Positions 49,201-55,205 of a stretch of DNA of 64,000 bases are shown here, one piece after another. The notes under the pieces were generated by a model. It did no database searches. It saw only the letters and a program-made list of their open reading frames with translations, and was not told the DNA's origin. Within the stretch, counting starts at the first letter, position 1, and the number at the start of each line of letters is the position of its first letter. Location: positions 299,967,934-300,031,933 of the forward strand of contig NC_080671.1 in NCBI RefSeq assembly GCF_030247195.1. The letters are read 5' to 3'. This DNA comes from Topomyia yanbarensis. Lineage: Eukaryota > Arthropoda > Insecta > Diptera > Culicidae. The translations under genes were made by a program, and so were the position numbers.

Positions 49201-50649
49201 ACCTCACTAGACTTGAAATTAACAGAAATTTGATCCACAAGCATTGTTATTTTTGCTTTCGTTGATTTTCCTTGTATTATAGGCAGGACAATGTCTGCCG
49301 GGTCAGTTAATATTTTTTCTCGCTAAAGTATTCGAGAAGATTTTTTTCTGGGATATACATTGCGGAAACACTTGCGGATCTCTGTGACCTCAGTATCCGA
49401 TTTTCAGTATATTTTCCAGGTATCCAGCGTCACGCGTCGAAATGGAAAGATAATGATCAGTCAGGAATATTAATCAACAATAATTGGTTCGATTAGCCGG
49501 GTTCTATAATTCCCGCAATCAAACTGCATTGTTCATTGATCATCGCATTGATTTAATTTCTGGTCGCGTATGACAGTAATATTCACACAAACAGGTGGTC
49601 TGAAAACCCCGATCCCACAATTCCCGGGCCCGGTTGGAAAGTTTCTGCAAGTGTTCGGATAATTTAAAATATTTATCATTCACTGATCATCAAGTTGGTG
49701 TAATTTGACTTGACATTATAGTAATATTTAGGTGCAAATGTTTGTTATGAGTTGCGCTATTCGAATATGTTTCCTCTACAATGTTCTATGGAATCGGATA
49801 TCCTTTATAATGCCCCTGCAACCGTATTTAAAAGCAAAGCAAAGCTTTGATACTATCATTCAGTTTTGGAACTGGCCCTCTGACAGACCACACGGGATTT
49901 TTTGGAAAGCCAGAATCAGTCTACGACCTGACCAACAAGTACTTGAATAATTTACCGATCATTTTCAAGTAGTTTATTTGAAATCGGTCGAAAATTAAGA
50001 AAACTAGGGCTGAATAAACACATAAACTTTTATGTCAGATATATACTTCGAAGGCGCACATTTTTTTCGCCCAGCTGCCCAACACCGCCTTTTGGCGGGG
50101 TAAGTTCTTTAACCCATAAGATTAGTTTCAAGTTAGTGCAAGACAAAATTTCAATTCTACGGCAAAGTACTACTCTAAAGTAACTTACCAATAATTTATT
50201 TTTAATTCCAAAATGTCCAAATTATCTATTTTCCAATTGAATTGTACTAAAAAAAGTCAAAAGACGGGGTTGGGCAGCAGAGTGTTAATAAAACTATTGA
50301 GTCAACTCAGAGCACACTTACCTAAACATAATAATCCTAAGCTTGTCAAAGCTTCTCGTGCGCCAAGCCTATTCTTATTTATATTTACAGTAGTACTACT
50401 CAGGATGTTGTTATTAGTAGTTGAGTTGGCGTTATGATTGTTGTTATTGCTATTCGATGACACCGAAGGCAGGGGCGTTATGAATGACGGCAACAACCTT
50501 GGAGGACCACCATTCATGTGCTTTGCTGAGGACGGTGTCACAGAATTAGCAGAAACGGTCGATACGTTCAGTGGTTGAGCCACCCGGTTTAGACCCCGTG
50601 CCGACCGGTTTTGACCAGACACGGGGCCCGAGTGAATGTGTTTCAACAT
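12968..50649 (-). CDS. Four-helix membrane protein gene (four coding exons, 397 aa)
   Basis: Spliced coding sequence: join 50649-50322, 20716-20479, 13660-13575, 13509-12968. It has 1194 bases, phases match at every junction, donors are GTAAGTG, GTAAGTA and GTAATC, and acceptors are CTTACAG, CTTACAG and TTTTAG. Residues 1-100 are Ser/Asn-rich and disordered (NSNNNNHNANSTTNNN). Helices are predicted at about 101-122, 150-178, 203-225 and 231-252. Residues 253-397 form a tail rich in His, Asn, Pro and Thr (NHCHPNHNH, TATPPTPKVS), probably cytoplasmic. The layout suggests a small tetraspan of the TMEM221 kind, but that is only a resemblance. It lacks the CCG motif and large cysteine-rich loop of true tetraspanins. 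Function unknown. An in-frame TGA upstream supports the ATG at 50649-50647. Confidence 0.88.
13575..13660 (-). CDS. Coding exon 3 of the four-helix gene
   Basis: An 86-bp exon between CTTACAG|AGGCAAC and TTAACAG|GTAATC. It encodes a short basic loop (RGNKYLQKSSVSR) and most of helix 3 (VCAVGGFFISIPIFLTG). It is supported only by splice signals and frame continuity. Confidence 0.85.
14028..14155 (+). repeat. Repeat fragment CTCACCCATTTGAACGC...
   Basis: CCCATTTGAACGCATTAGTTAGAGCAATGTC and what follows match, reversed, the segment 56325-56410. GTTGGTTAGAGCAGCG in the latter resembles a tRNA A-box region, so a SINE origin is possible. Confidence 0.4.
16658..16736. repeat. Small hairpin element (GGGCTGATTTCTTCACC)
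   Basis: Inverted copies of AGGGCTGATTTCTTCACC and GGTGAAGAAATCGGCCCT bound 79 bp, with an inner inverted repeat (TTTAAACAGGGTTT / TTTAAACCTGG). Related copies lie at 58084-58195 and 58266-58325. Confidence 0.75.
17477..17690 (+). mobile_element. Hammerhead-bearing short repeat, copy A
   Basis: From about GGCAAACAGAACTTCTGTGC to the ribozyme end. The same ~200-bp unit recurs at about 34655-34825 and 53545-53745. All three contain AACTTCTG, a CGAGACAT/GGGACAT block, CCAGTTG/CCAGTCG and then the ribozyme. SINE-sized and non-coding. Confidence 0.6.
17567..17683 (+). ncRNA. Hammerhead ribozyme, copy A
   Basis: Core CTGACGA (17656-17662), stem II GGA/TCC closed by GAA (17663-17671), then GAAA (17672-17675). 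Stem III pairs TTTTAGTG (17568-17575) with CACTAAAA (17676-17683), eight perfect pairs plus U-A. The cleavage triplet is GTC, cut expected after C17577. Stem I begins TAAC/GTTA, continues after an internal loop as TAGCA/TGCTA and ends in a CTAGTTTAGA/TCTAACTAG hairpin. The core has C at the fourth-from-last position of CTGATGA (CTGACGA), a change expected to be tolerated less than wild type. Type III topology (open at stem III). Confidence 0.7.
18151..19598. other. Intron 2, nothing recognised
   Basis: AT-rich. Short open frames on both strands overlap one another and have no motifs. Confidence 0.45.
19599..20015. mobile_element. 417-bp TA-flanked MITE (CAGTAAAGACCCG ends)
   Basis: Left end CAGTAAAGACCCGATTTTTT and inverted right end AAAAACGGGTCTTCGTTG, both flanked by TA, as in Tc1/mariner- or pogo-derived MITEs. 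The left end holds repeated ATTTTGTC/ATCAGCC blocks. A 302-bp relative lies at 41501-41802. Confidence 0.8.
20479..20716 (-). CDS. Coding exon 2 of the four-helix gene
   Basis: Acceptor TTTCTTACAG|TGTCTCTCC, donor GGAAG|GTAAGTAT. It encodes the rest of helix 1, an extracellular or lumenal loop with a Pro run (GGREPPPPTVGQ) and helix 2 (LCALSLSLNLCCLLVCAIQF). Confidence 0.9.
20717..22067. other. Start (3' end) of intron 1, nothing recognised
   Basis: Intron 1 spans 20717-50321. This part holds no exon or repeat I could place. Confidence 0.45.
22068..22790 (+). repeat. Family M repeat, copy 1
   Basis: The left end, read inverted, is GTTAGGTAGATTAAAGCG. The segment 22140-22340 matches 47905-48160 reversed, and 22345-22785 matches 42112-42530 reversed. 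It includes the GTCTTAGGGCACCAGCGG block also seen near 1.6 kb. Class unknown; no frame. Confidence 0.6.
24451..24586. mobile_element. 136-bp TA-flanked MITE (CACTCAGGTTTT ends)
   Basis: CACTCAGGTTTTTTTTACGC on the left and GCGTAATAAAACCTGAGTG on the right are inverted copies, flanked by TA on both sides. Tc1/mariner-style MITE nested in the insertion above. Confidence 0.85.
24820..25440 (+). repeat. Diverged ~435-bp-offset direct repeat
   Basis: 24810-24995 (CACATTCACTGATTTTCTAG ... CATCCTAAAAA) recurs at 25246-25432 with scattered changes. Non-coding. Confidence 0.7.
25870..26235 (+). repeat. Diverged ~190-bp tandem pair with TATA-like boxes
   Basis: GCCGAAAATGCATAG ... ACTGATTCAAACGGGTACGC ... 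CTATTTATAAACT ... TGAGTCAC-like sequence occurs twice. Each unit has a CTATTTAT[A/G]A box after CGTC. It may be a promoter-like part of the inserted element. Confidence 0.45.
27190..27795 (+). repeat. 219-bp direct repeat, open in frame
   Basis: TAAGCCGAATTTGA ... CAATATCCCCTCGGGGGTG ... TCGAGGTGTCT occurs twice with period 219 (27201 and 27420). Because 219 is a multiple of three, a 193-codon plus-strand frame (27210-27791) stays open and repeats IPSGVLIY. No known domain. It ends in two AATTTTAGATTTTT repeats, like a retroelement tail. I treat it as transposon 3' sequence, not a gene. Confidence 0.45.
27796..29017. other. Intron 1, nothing recognised
   Basis: AT-rich, with no repeat match elsewhere in the window that I could see. 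Confidence 0.4.
29018..30980. mobile_element. ~1.96-kb inverted-repeat element (CAGGGTGTTTGGTTCATGG)
   Basis: The left arm from CCACTAGTGGAACATGCAGG and the right arm ending CCAAACACCCTGTATGTACC are inverted copies. The arms share about 250 bp (CTCGAGGGG/CCCCCGAG, the ACACATACCATCAAATCTCA block, AAAAAGTATACTTTG). No coding frame. The left arm is duplicated in tandem. Confidence 0.7.
29036..29645 (+). repeat. Near-identical 305-bp tandem duplication
   Basis: 29036-29340 is repeated at 29341-29645 with only one or two differences (GGGGTGATTG versus GGGGTAATTG). Confidence 0.9.
30981..31884. other. Intron 1, nothing recognised
   Basis: No exon or placed repeat. Confidence 0.4.
31885..32340 (+). 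repeat. Family K repeat (ACATTTCTTATAAAAGAAATGT)
   Basis: Opens with a palindromic ACATTTCTTATAAAAGAAAT, then ATTCGCTCAAACTTTC, CCGGAGGGCCGTG, TCGACTCAGCTCGAC, a GT-rich microsatellite and TTCTCAGCAATGGCTGAACC. Further copies lie at 34195-34520 (+) and 47065-47523 (-). Shares the CGGAGGGCCG and CTCAGCTCG core with family L. Confidence 0.65.
32636..34130 (+). repeat. Repeat block H, copy 1 (matches 39456-42110)
   Basis: TAGTAATAATCCATT ... CCAAGTTGTCTGGA ... then a hAT-like insert, then ACTTCAAGTAAGTAG ... ATATTACGAAAG. The same order recurs at 39456-42110, so both derive from one composite repeat that already held the insert. Confidence 0.7.
32880..33958. mobile_element. hAT-like element G, copy 1
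   Basis: Begins CAACAGCGTAGCCAAGAGG and ends TTTCTGGCTACGCCGCTG, inverted copies of a GGCGTAGCCA terminus. The second copy (39706-41413) is flanked by ACTCCAAG and ACTTCAAG, an 8-bp duplication with one mismatch, typical of hAT elements. No transposase frame. Confidence 0.55.
34195..34520 (+). repeat. Family K repeat, copy 2
   Basis: ACATTTCTTATAAAAGAAAT, CCCGGAGGGCCGAG, CTCAGCTCGACGATTTGGGA and a (GT)n run, as in 31885-32340. Confidence 0.65.
34562..34946. repeat. 42-bp direct repeats flanking a ribozyme-bearing segment
   Basis: TTTTTACCAAATTTTCCTCC...GCATAG occupies 34562-34603 and, identically as far as I can read, 34905-34946. A degenerate third version lies at about 34866-34904. Between them is hammerhead copy B. 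This could be a long target-site duplication or a tandem repeat. Confidence 0.75.
34748..34822 (+). ncRNA. Hammerhead ribozyme, copy B
   Basis: Core CTGATGA (34798-34804) is canonical. Stem II is GGC/GCC with a GAA loop (34805-34813), followed by GAAA (34814-34817). Stem III pairs TTGCG (34748-34752) with CGCAA (34818-34822), plus U34753-A34817. The triplet is GTC, cut expected after C34754. Stem I pairs AAGCCGGCGCTAA (34755-34767) with TTAGTGTTGGTTT (34785-34797), 13 consecutive pairs with some G-U. All invariant core residues are present, so it should be able to self-cleave if transcribed from the plus strand. Type III topology. Confidence 0.8.
35079..37029. mobile_element. 1.95-kb foldback (long inverted repeat) inserted in ORF2
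   Basis: The left arm begins AGGAATTCCACGAAGATCCG, and the right arm, read inverted, begins AGGAGGGGTTCCATGAGAAA. The arms match over about 0.85-1.0 kb, through CAAGAGCAATTTTTCAAAAG, GTTACAGGG, TAACAATAACTTC and CCATCAACAATAATAGG, and meet around 36125-36165. The left arm has about 270 extra bases. A CTG trinucleotide (CAG on the coding strand) at 35076-35078 and 37030-37032 may be a 3-bp target duplication. Non-coding. Confidence 0.8.
37030..38133 (-). pseudogene. Reverse transcriptase domain of the Jockey-type relic
   Basis: An open stretch of about 368 codons. It shows NYRGIATL at its start, EEQHGFIPKRST, YTDLTAAFDKINH with the catalytic Asp at residue 73, SGVSQGSHLGPIIFLLYMND, LSYADDFKLF (YADD box, residues 159-162), LNASKC and VKDLGVILDSKLTF. 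All three catalytic Asp are kept, so this part decayed little. The frame formally runs on to 36943, but those last codons read foldback sequence. Upstream it joins the linker only through a frameshift near 38266. Confidence 0.85.
39706..41413. mobile_element. hAT-like element G, copy 2, with nested insertion
   Basis: Ends CAACGGCGTAGCCAAGAG and TTTCTGGCTATGCCGCTG, flanked by ACTCCAAG and ACTTCAAG. Contains the family L copy at 40104-40898. Confidence 0.6.
40104..40898 (+). mobile_element. Family L repeat, compact copy
   Basis: Head TTTTGCCTTTCTCATTCACT, then CCCGGAGGGCCGAGTGTCGT and a GT microsatellite. A second head TTTTTGCCTTTCTGATATAG begins at 40519. The tail is ATGAGAAAAGCACAATTGCA...GGTGGATTAAAACAGG. 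The head TGCCTTTCTCAT and tail ATGAGAAAgGCA are inverted repeats. Confidence 0.7.
41501..41802. mobile_element. 302-bp TA-flanked MITE, relative of 19599-20015
   Basis: Ends CATTGAAACCCCGATTTTAT and ATAAAAATGGGTCTTTATTG, flanked by TA, with a shared interior (GGGCTCTAGCAGACGAAC). Confidence 0.75.
42112..42530 (-). repeat. Family M repeat, copy 2
   Basis: Reverse of 22345-22785, including the GGTGCCCTAAGACGATTTCG block and CGTGAAAATGAAAATTCCAG. High similarity. Confidence 0.7.
42531..43384. other. Intron 1, AT-rich; terminal motif at ~42974
   Basis: TTTAATCCACCTAGCAGTGA at about 42974-42993 is an inverted copy of the TAGGTGGATTAAA terminus shared by families L and M. Otherwise nothing placed. 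Confidence 0.4.
43385..44045 (+). repeat. 9-bp satellite (ATGAATCAA)n
   Basis: More than 65 tandem copies of ATGAATCAA, with variant blocks (ATTAATCAA, TTTATCAAA) at 43467-43575 and a homogeneous core at 43617-43995. Diverged relatives trail to about 44560. Since the period is a multiple of three, several frames stay open on both strands (for example Met-Asn-Gln or Asn-Glu-Ser repeats); these are not genes. Confidence 0.97.
44561..45450. other. Intron 1, nothing recognised
   Basis: No exon or placed repeat. Confidence 0.4.
45451..45905 (-). pseudogene. RTE-type reverse transcriptase fragment (C-terminal part)
   Basis: The minus strand reads RLKAEASRIGLAINVSKTKYM at about 45.90-45.83 kb, then, after a break, YVGSLVTDDNDNSREIQRRI, FGLRRTLRSNKIRRRTKL, YKTLIRSVVLYGHETWTM and ALGVFERKVLRTIY. 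This is the region after the YADD box in RTE-type retrotransposons. The catalytic box itself is missing, and the match stops near NHELYQL at about 45.45 kb, so both ends are truncated. No complete frame. Confidence 0.85.
46215..46288. repeat. (GA)n microsatellite
   Basis: Imperfect then pure GA run, ending 31 bp before the TTAA-flanked hairpin. Confidence 0.95.
46319..46527. mobile_element. 209-bp TTAA-flanked near-perfect hairpin
   Basis: TTAAGGTTGCACAGAGAATG on the left is answered by its inverted copy CATTCTCTGTGCAACCTTAA on the right. The arms pair over about 93 bp each, with few mismatches and a ~20-base loop around 46413-46433. TTAA at both ends fits a piggyBac-type target. The folded transcript would be long for a normal pre-miRNA. 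Confidence 0.8.
47065..47523 (-). repeat. Family K repeat, copy 3
   Basis: Reverse of 31885-32340: TACATTTCTTTTGTAAGAAA at the end, CTCGGCCCTCCGGGCC, GTCGAGCTGAGTCGATTGGT and an (AC)n run at 47366-47402. Confidence 0.65.
47905..48205 (-). repeat. Family M repeat, copy 3
   Basis: Reverse of 22068-22340 (TTAACAGAGCATTAACAATA ... GTCCTATGCTGATTTGAGCG), ending GTTAGGTGGATTAAAAGCG. Confidence 0.7.
48436..48505 (-). other. tRNA-like segment with exact B-box
   Basis: The minus strand contains AGGTTCGAGTCCTGC, an exact RNA polymerase III B-box (GGTTCGANTCC) within a CAGG/CCTG T-arm, and upstream a GTTC-GCAAG-GAAC D-arm-like hairpin. No acceptor stem pairs. It is probably the head of a tRNA-derived SINE or a decayed tRNA. 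Confidence 0.35.
48673..49310 (+). mobile_element. Probable non-autonomous Helitron
   Basis: The 5' end TCTCTATATATAAAAATGAA is the usual insect Helitron start. Near the 3' end there is a hairpin GGCAGGACAATGTCTGCC (49282-49299) followed by GGGTCAGTTAAT, close to the CAGCTAGT end of insect Helitrons but with the CTAG changed. No Rep/helicase frame. Confidence 0.6.
49311..50321. other. Intron 1 next to exon 1
   Basis: Two loosely similar blocks (49500-49600 and 49610-49740, with AATTCCCG, ATTGATCATC and GTAATATT). A short GC hairpin CCGCCTTTTGGCGG lies at about 50086. No exon. Confidence 0.4.
50322..50649 (-). CDS. Coding exon 1 of the four-helix gene
   Basis: Begins at ATG 50649-50647 (MLKHIHSGPVSGQ) and ends at the donor TTTAG|GTAAGTG. 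It encodes the low-complexity N-terminus and the first half of helix 1 (ALTSLGLLCL). Start context is weak (TTTAATGT). Two tiny upstream ORFs precede it. Confidence 0.85.
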
Positions 50650-51112
50650 TAAACGTTTTCCAGTTCCCAATGGATTACATTTTCACTATAACGGCATTCT
50701 AAATGCTGATGCACCCTACTTCCAGCCGGTACATTTGCCATTTCTACTAAATTCACATTAGGCGCTTTCATCGCCCTAGATGAGCTCACTACGATCACAT
50801 AAGCTGATTTAAATTTCTTTCGATTCTTTGTATTACTCTAACATTGTACTGAATCTTTTTATAAGACACTCACATTCCACTATGTACTCAATCTTCCAAC
50901 AAACTTGTTTGCTATTATTTTTTTCTGTATTCACTATAACTTTCCATTTTTAAAGAACAGTGTAATACATTCGATATTCTTCCGGTTTCACGAATTTCTT
51001 TATTACACCAACAAATTACTTCAGTTATACGCATTTCCTGCCGAAGCAACTACTTCACACTGCGATCCCGGTTGAAAGTGCGAGAAGAAGAGTACAGTTT
51101 CCAGGTTTAACT
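50650..51112 (-). other. 5' untranslated region (inferred)
   Basis: The region between the candidate start site and the ATG. It contains two minimal upstream ORFs (ATG CCG TTA TAG and ATG TAA) within about 60 bases of the start codon, which could reduce translation. No intron was identified; an upstream non-coding exon is not excluded. Confidence 0.35.
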
Positions 51113-51142
51113 GCACGAGCGCACATTTTTTTTTAAACCGCC
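51107..51142 (-). promoter_or_regulatory. Candidate core promoter of the four-helix gene
   Basis: The minus strand shows GGTTTAAAAAAAAA (TATA-like TTTAAAA at 51137-51131) and, 25 bases on, GTGCAGTTA, an initiator-like match with A at 51112. The spacing fits a TATA/Inr pair. The surrounding 51.05-51.30 kb is less AT-rich than its neighbours. Weak evidence. Confidence 0.3.
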
Positions 51143-52923
51143 CATGTCCGTCCTCCTCAGCAAGCGACGAGATGCTGCGGAAATGTGGCTGACTACGATC
51201 GAGTCAATAATACTGCCACCTCACACTGTGATTGCTCCGACAATACCAGCCTGTTAATCTTCCGAGCCGATGCTTACTGCGGGATGTATTGAGTGCGCTG
51301 AGAGATGGTTGCGTGTTGGTTCTGGCGACTGAAGAATGTGGTTGGAACCTTGTTTTTACGATGTGGAAAAACTGGAATTGAAGACAGAGAAGGCAGAAAT
51401 GAAAAAATTGAAATAAAATGTCAATATACAACTACTGTTATATTTAGAGAGAAAGATATGCAAGCCGAAATATATTTCAGACGCGATGATGCAAAGAATC
51501 GATTTTGTTGAACGACGTTAGTATAAGCCTCCAACACATCCGCGAATTATTCTAAGCGTGTAGAAAGCCATCCGTTTATTTGATAGTTTTTTTTTGTTTT
51601 GAAATGTTTAGGGTTAGATTTTTTAAGGAATAGTTTGAGATTTGCAGATTAGATCATACACTAAATTATTAGAATATTAGTTACGGGATATGAAACTGAA
51701 GGTATTTCAATTTGAAACGGACTTGATAGCATATTTGTGTTCTCTGTTTAAACCCCTATTAAAATAATCATATCCATCGTTGAACGACAGTATGTTCATC
51801 TTTTTTATATCATACCGAAGGCCTAAACCGCCAAGAACGCCAATGACACCGATTGAATATGATGGACGAACGCTACAATAATTAACAATAATTTTGTGTG
51901 GCAACCAGCGAAACATGTACTGATGCATATTAAATGAAAACGAGTTTTCTGATGAAACTGAGAGAAGAAAACACGTGAATGAAGCCAATTGAGGGAGCGA
52001 AGCAAGCATCTCATTGAATGATTCCCTGCCGGCGATCATGCAAAATTGCGATGCAACGACCTAGCAAGTAAGAAAATGCGGCAATGTGTGGCCAGATAGA
52101 GTCGATAGGGGGTGCACTCTCAGCGCTCCAATTACCGCATCTCTCACCATGAATTACACAGATTTATGCTTCAGCCTTGATTCTATGTAACAATTAGGAA
52201 AGGTAAAAGAGAACAATTATTTACTTGATGGATACACATCGCATAAAATATTAAAATCGTGGCAATTTCCAGCTCATCAGAACAATGTACTCTTTACCCG
52301 GCATATATCTAACAGAAGTAGGTAATCTACAGGAGGTCTTCTCATCATACAATAGTACCATCAGATGCTCATTAAAAATCAAGTCAATGTGCATAATAAC
52401 CATATCCGCAAAAACTAGAGATCAATTCTAATAAATATAGAGTTTGACATAACGGTCTTATATGTTTTTTTTTGAATTTATTATTACAGTACATGAAAAA
52501 CAAATTTTTCTAACCGACTTCTAAGACCCATTCATTATCAAGCATGATACAAAACACAATATATTCAACATAGGTATATTTTATCCGATGAAATAATAAT
52601 TGTTCGCGAAAAATCTGAACACTTAAAACGCATAGATCTCTTAAAATATTCAATCAAAAAATGAAACATTTCTGATACATATTGACGTATGTCCATGTGT
52701 TCTATATAAAATACACAATTTGTTGATGTGTTAAAAGCCCTTTCAGAAATAGCGTCGAAAGAAGTGCGTAATAGAAAAGTTACTATGTGCAGTCCAAACG
52801 AAAATCAGGGATAGCCAATTACTTGCTTTCTTCCACAATTTATGGCATTTTTCTTAATTGGTACCTGCTGTTAACATTTAAATTGCTCTATCATCACGAG
52901 AGCCCGATTTTGCCTGATAGGAG
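51143..52923. other. Upstream intergenic
   Basis: A 110-codon minus-strand frame at 52039-51707 has no motif and no flanking splice pattern that I can argue for. Nothing else recognised. Confidence 0.4.
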
Positions 52924-53360
52924 CTACGGACAGGCTCTTTCGGTGCATTTGCTTCTAAATATGCAAAACATCACTGACTGCACTAAAATCGTTTCTGCAA
53001 TCTTCCTGGTAGATATTCCTGTTGATATGAAGTTTTTACTGGTTCGTCCACTGTTGCAGATGATCTGCCAAACCAAATATTCCTTGGGAAACATGCTTTG
53101 TTCCCTGATTTCGTTACACAGCCGTATAGCAATGCAGTTGGCTGAAGTCTTCTGCGTTTTGTCATCCACTATCACGCAGTAAAATTTGGTCAAATATTCA
53201 CGAAAAAATTTCAATCAAGTGTTTAGCCCTCACATTTTACCTATCACTATGGTACAGAACCGTCATTACTTTAAATGATTTAATTTCTTAATGATGCTTC
53301 GAATTGTGCAGAAACACTTTTGACATTTTTATTTTCTCAGCAACAGTGCGAATAGAAAGG
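52924..53360 (-). pseudogene. mariner/ITm-type transposase relic
   Basis: Across at least two frames the minus strand reads SIRTVAEKIKMSKV, then FREYLTKFYCVIVDDKTQ (first catalytic Asp in the place of the family's MDDET box), then FPKEYLVWQIICNSGRTS and ISTGIST. This is the middle of an IS630-Tc1-mariner transposase, closest in my memory to the mosquito ITm group with a KYLVWQAIC motif. Stops and shifts between segments, and the absence of the second and third catalytic residues downstream, mark it as dead. Confidence 0.7.
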
Positions 53361-53544
53361 TCTGGTCTTCTGAATGTATGTTTCACTATCGAATCCATTT
53401 GGTCGTTTCTTAAGACTATTTGTATGGTATTGTGTACCTGTACACAAAACATTTGGTTCAATACATTTTTTCCTTTTGAAAATATTTTTGCATAGTGCTA
53501 GGCGTTTGGTCCTCAAACCAAAAGACAAGTACGGATTCCACATT

Positions 53545-53745
53545 CTCATGAGCAAACAAGAACTTCTGTGCTTGGCTACCCGAGACATTACTCGGAACCA
53601 GCCAGTTGATTAGACGTCATGCAAGACGTATGCCCTTTTGGATTTAGTGTCTTACTATTTCCAGCTTTGGTGCTAGTTAAGATTTATCGTCCAACTAGCC
53701 CAAAGTCTGGTGCTAGTCACTGATACGAATTCGAAACGAAAACAT
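53545..53745 (+). mobile_element. Hammerhead-bearing short repeat, copy C (degenerate ribozyme)
   Basis: AAACAAGAACTTCTGTGCTT, CGAGACATTACTCGG, CCAGTTGAT and ATGCAAGACGTATGC match copy A. The ribozyme part keeps TTTAGTGTC and GTCACTGATA..GAAAC, but the core reads CTGATAC and stem III no longer pairs. Probably inactive. It borders the transposase relic. Confidence 0.55.
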
Positions 53746-55205
53746 TCCAATTATATTTTTTTTCGCCTTTGTAGCTTTTGGCAATAGAGTATTAGATGAT
53801 TTTGAAACACGGTGAATAAAACATGAAGATTAGCCAAGTTTTTTTAAAGTATTTTAATTGGATATCCCTGATTTTCATTTGGACTGCACAAAATAACTTT
53901 TCTAACACGCACTTCTTTCAACGCTACCTACACAAATGCTTTTTAAGTGTGAACAAATTATGTATTTTTAGAATTTATAGAGATAAGCTAGGGTATTTTA
54001 GGGACAAAATGACCCAGTACCCCACTTTTCCCACTTTTACGAGAAAAAGAAATATCTTCATTCACATACTAAGGTTATTTCCTTTAAAAATAGGTACGAA
54101 TTGTAATTTTCTGAGTGCTACTTCAAAAGTCGTAGCATTTAATATATTTTTCCTCCATTTTTTCCCATAGTATCAATTTCATAAACTTCAAGCTATGTGG
54201 GCGTGGGTCTAAAATTGTCTAAATGAAATGAAATTTGGCATCTGAGCTTTGACATTTGTCACAATATGAAAGGGGGGCACATTGAGAATTTAAAAATGAG
54301 TGACGAGTTTGTGACGGTAGAGAGAGCATTTTTATTTAAATTTGCAAAATATTCGGTTCTACCCAATATAAGAAACTTTGTTTGAATTGCTTTAAAATTC
54401 TAACACCATGTAAACAAGCTCGCTGAACTGTAATTTTTTGAGTATTTTACTTAGATGACGTCGCCTTGCAATATTCCATACACTCAGGTAAATTTTTAAA
54501 CGCTCGCGTGTCAATTCCTTGCCAGGTAGGCATTATCATTAGTCACGTGCGGTGGAAAATATAACGTATGATATTCGCTTCTTGCTAAGGGGACCGATTC
54601 CATTATATGATACACCCAGCACAAATCAAGCGTGAAGTAATAATATATGCGAGTACATCGTTTCCTGACGTAGCAGCAGGATATGAAATCACATGTCAGT
54701 AGACCCTTGAACTGAAGAAACGCCTCCCATCTTCCTGTATTGACAGAGTCCATTTTCCACCTGCTTTGGTGTTCTAGAATAAATTATACAATATTTTTGT
54801 CCGAAAAAATATATAACAGTGTGTACCATCTTATGTTCGTAGACAACATACTCGTTTGCTTAAGATTTTAGGCCACCTTGGATCCGGAAGACAACACCTC
54901 AAGCCATTTAATTAACCCTCTTAAGACAGATATCTTCCGTTCAAATTCAGTATAATAATAATGAAAAACAGTTGCTTTTCACCATTAAACAACATATACT
55001 AGTAGGGTTAACTACCTACTTTCACCATACTAAAGAGGGTGCCTCCCAATTCATTAATTTCTTGGCCTACATTCAATGGAATGTGTAAAAATTGACATCA
55101 ACAGCATTGCATCGATGTTAAGAACCAAGATAATAACACAAACGCGCTGAAAACAGTGGTATTCTCGTGTTTGAGTGCGACGAAAACTCGAATCGAGTGC
55201 CCCTA
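53746..55205. other. Intergenic, nothing recognised
   Basis: A minus-strand frame at 54753-54511 (80 codons, slightly less AT-rich) has no motif. No splice model could be argued. Confidence 0.4.

Noticed and set aside
51707..52039. 110-codon minus-strand frame upstream of the host gene
   Set aside because: No family features, no convincing splice or promoter signals.
52787..53182. 131-codon plus-strand frame
   Set aside because: It is the antisense of the mariner-type transposase relic.
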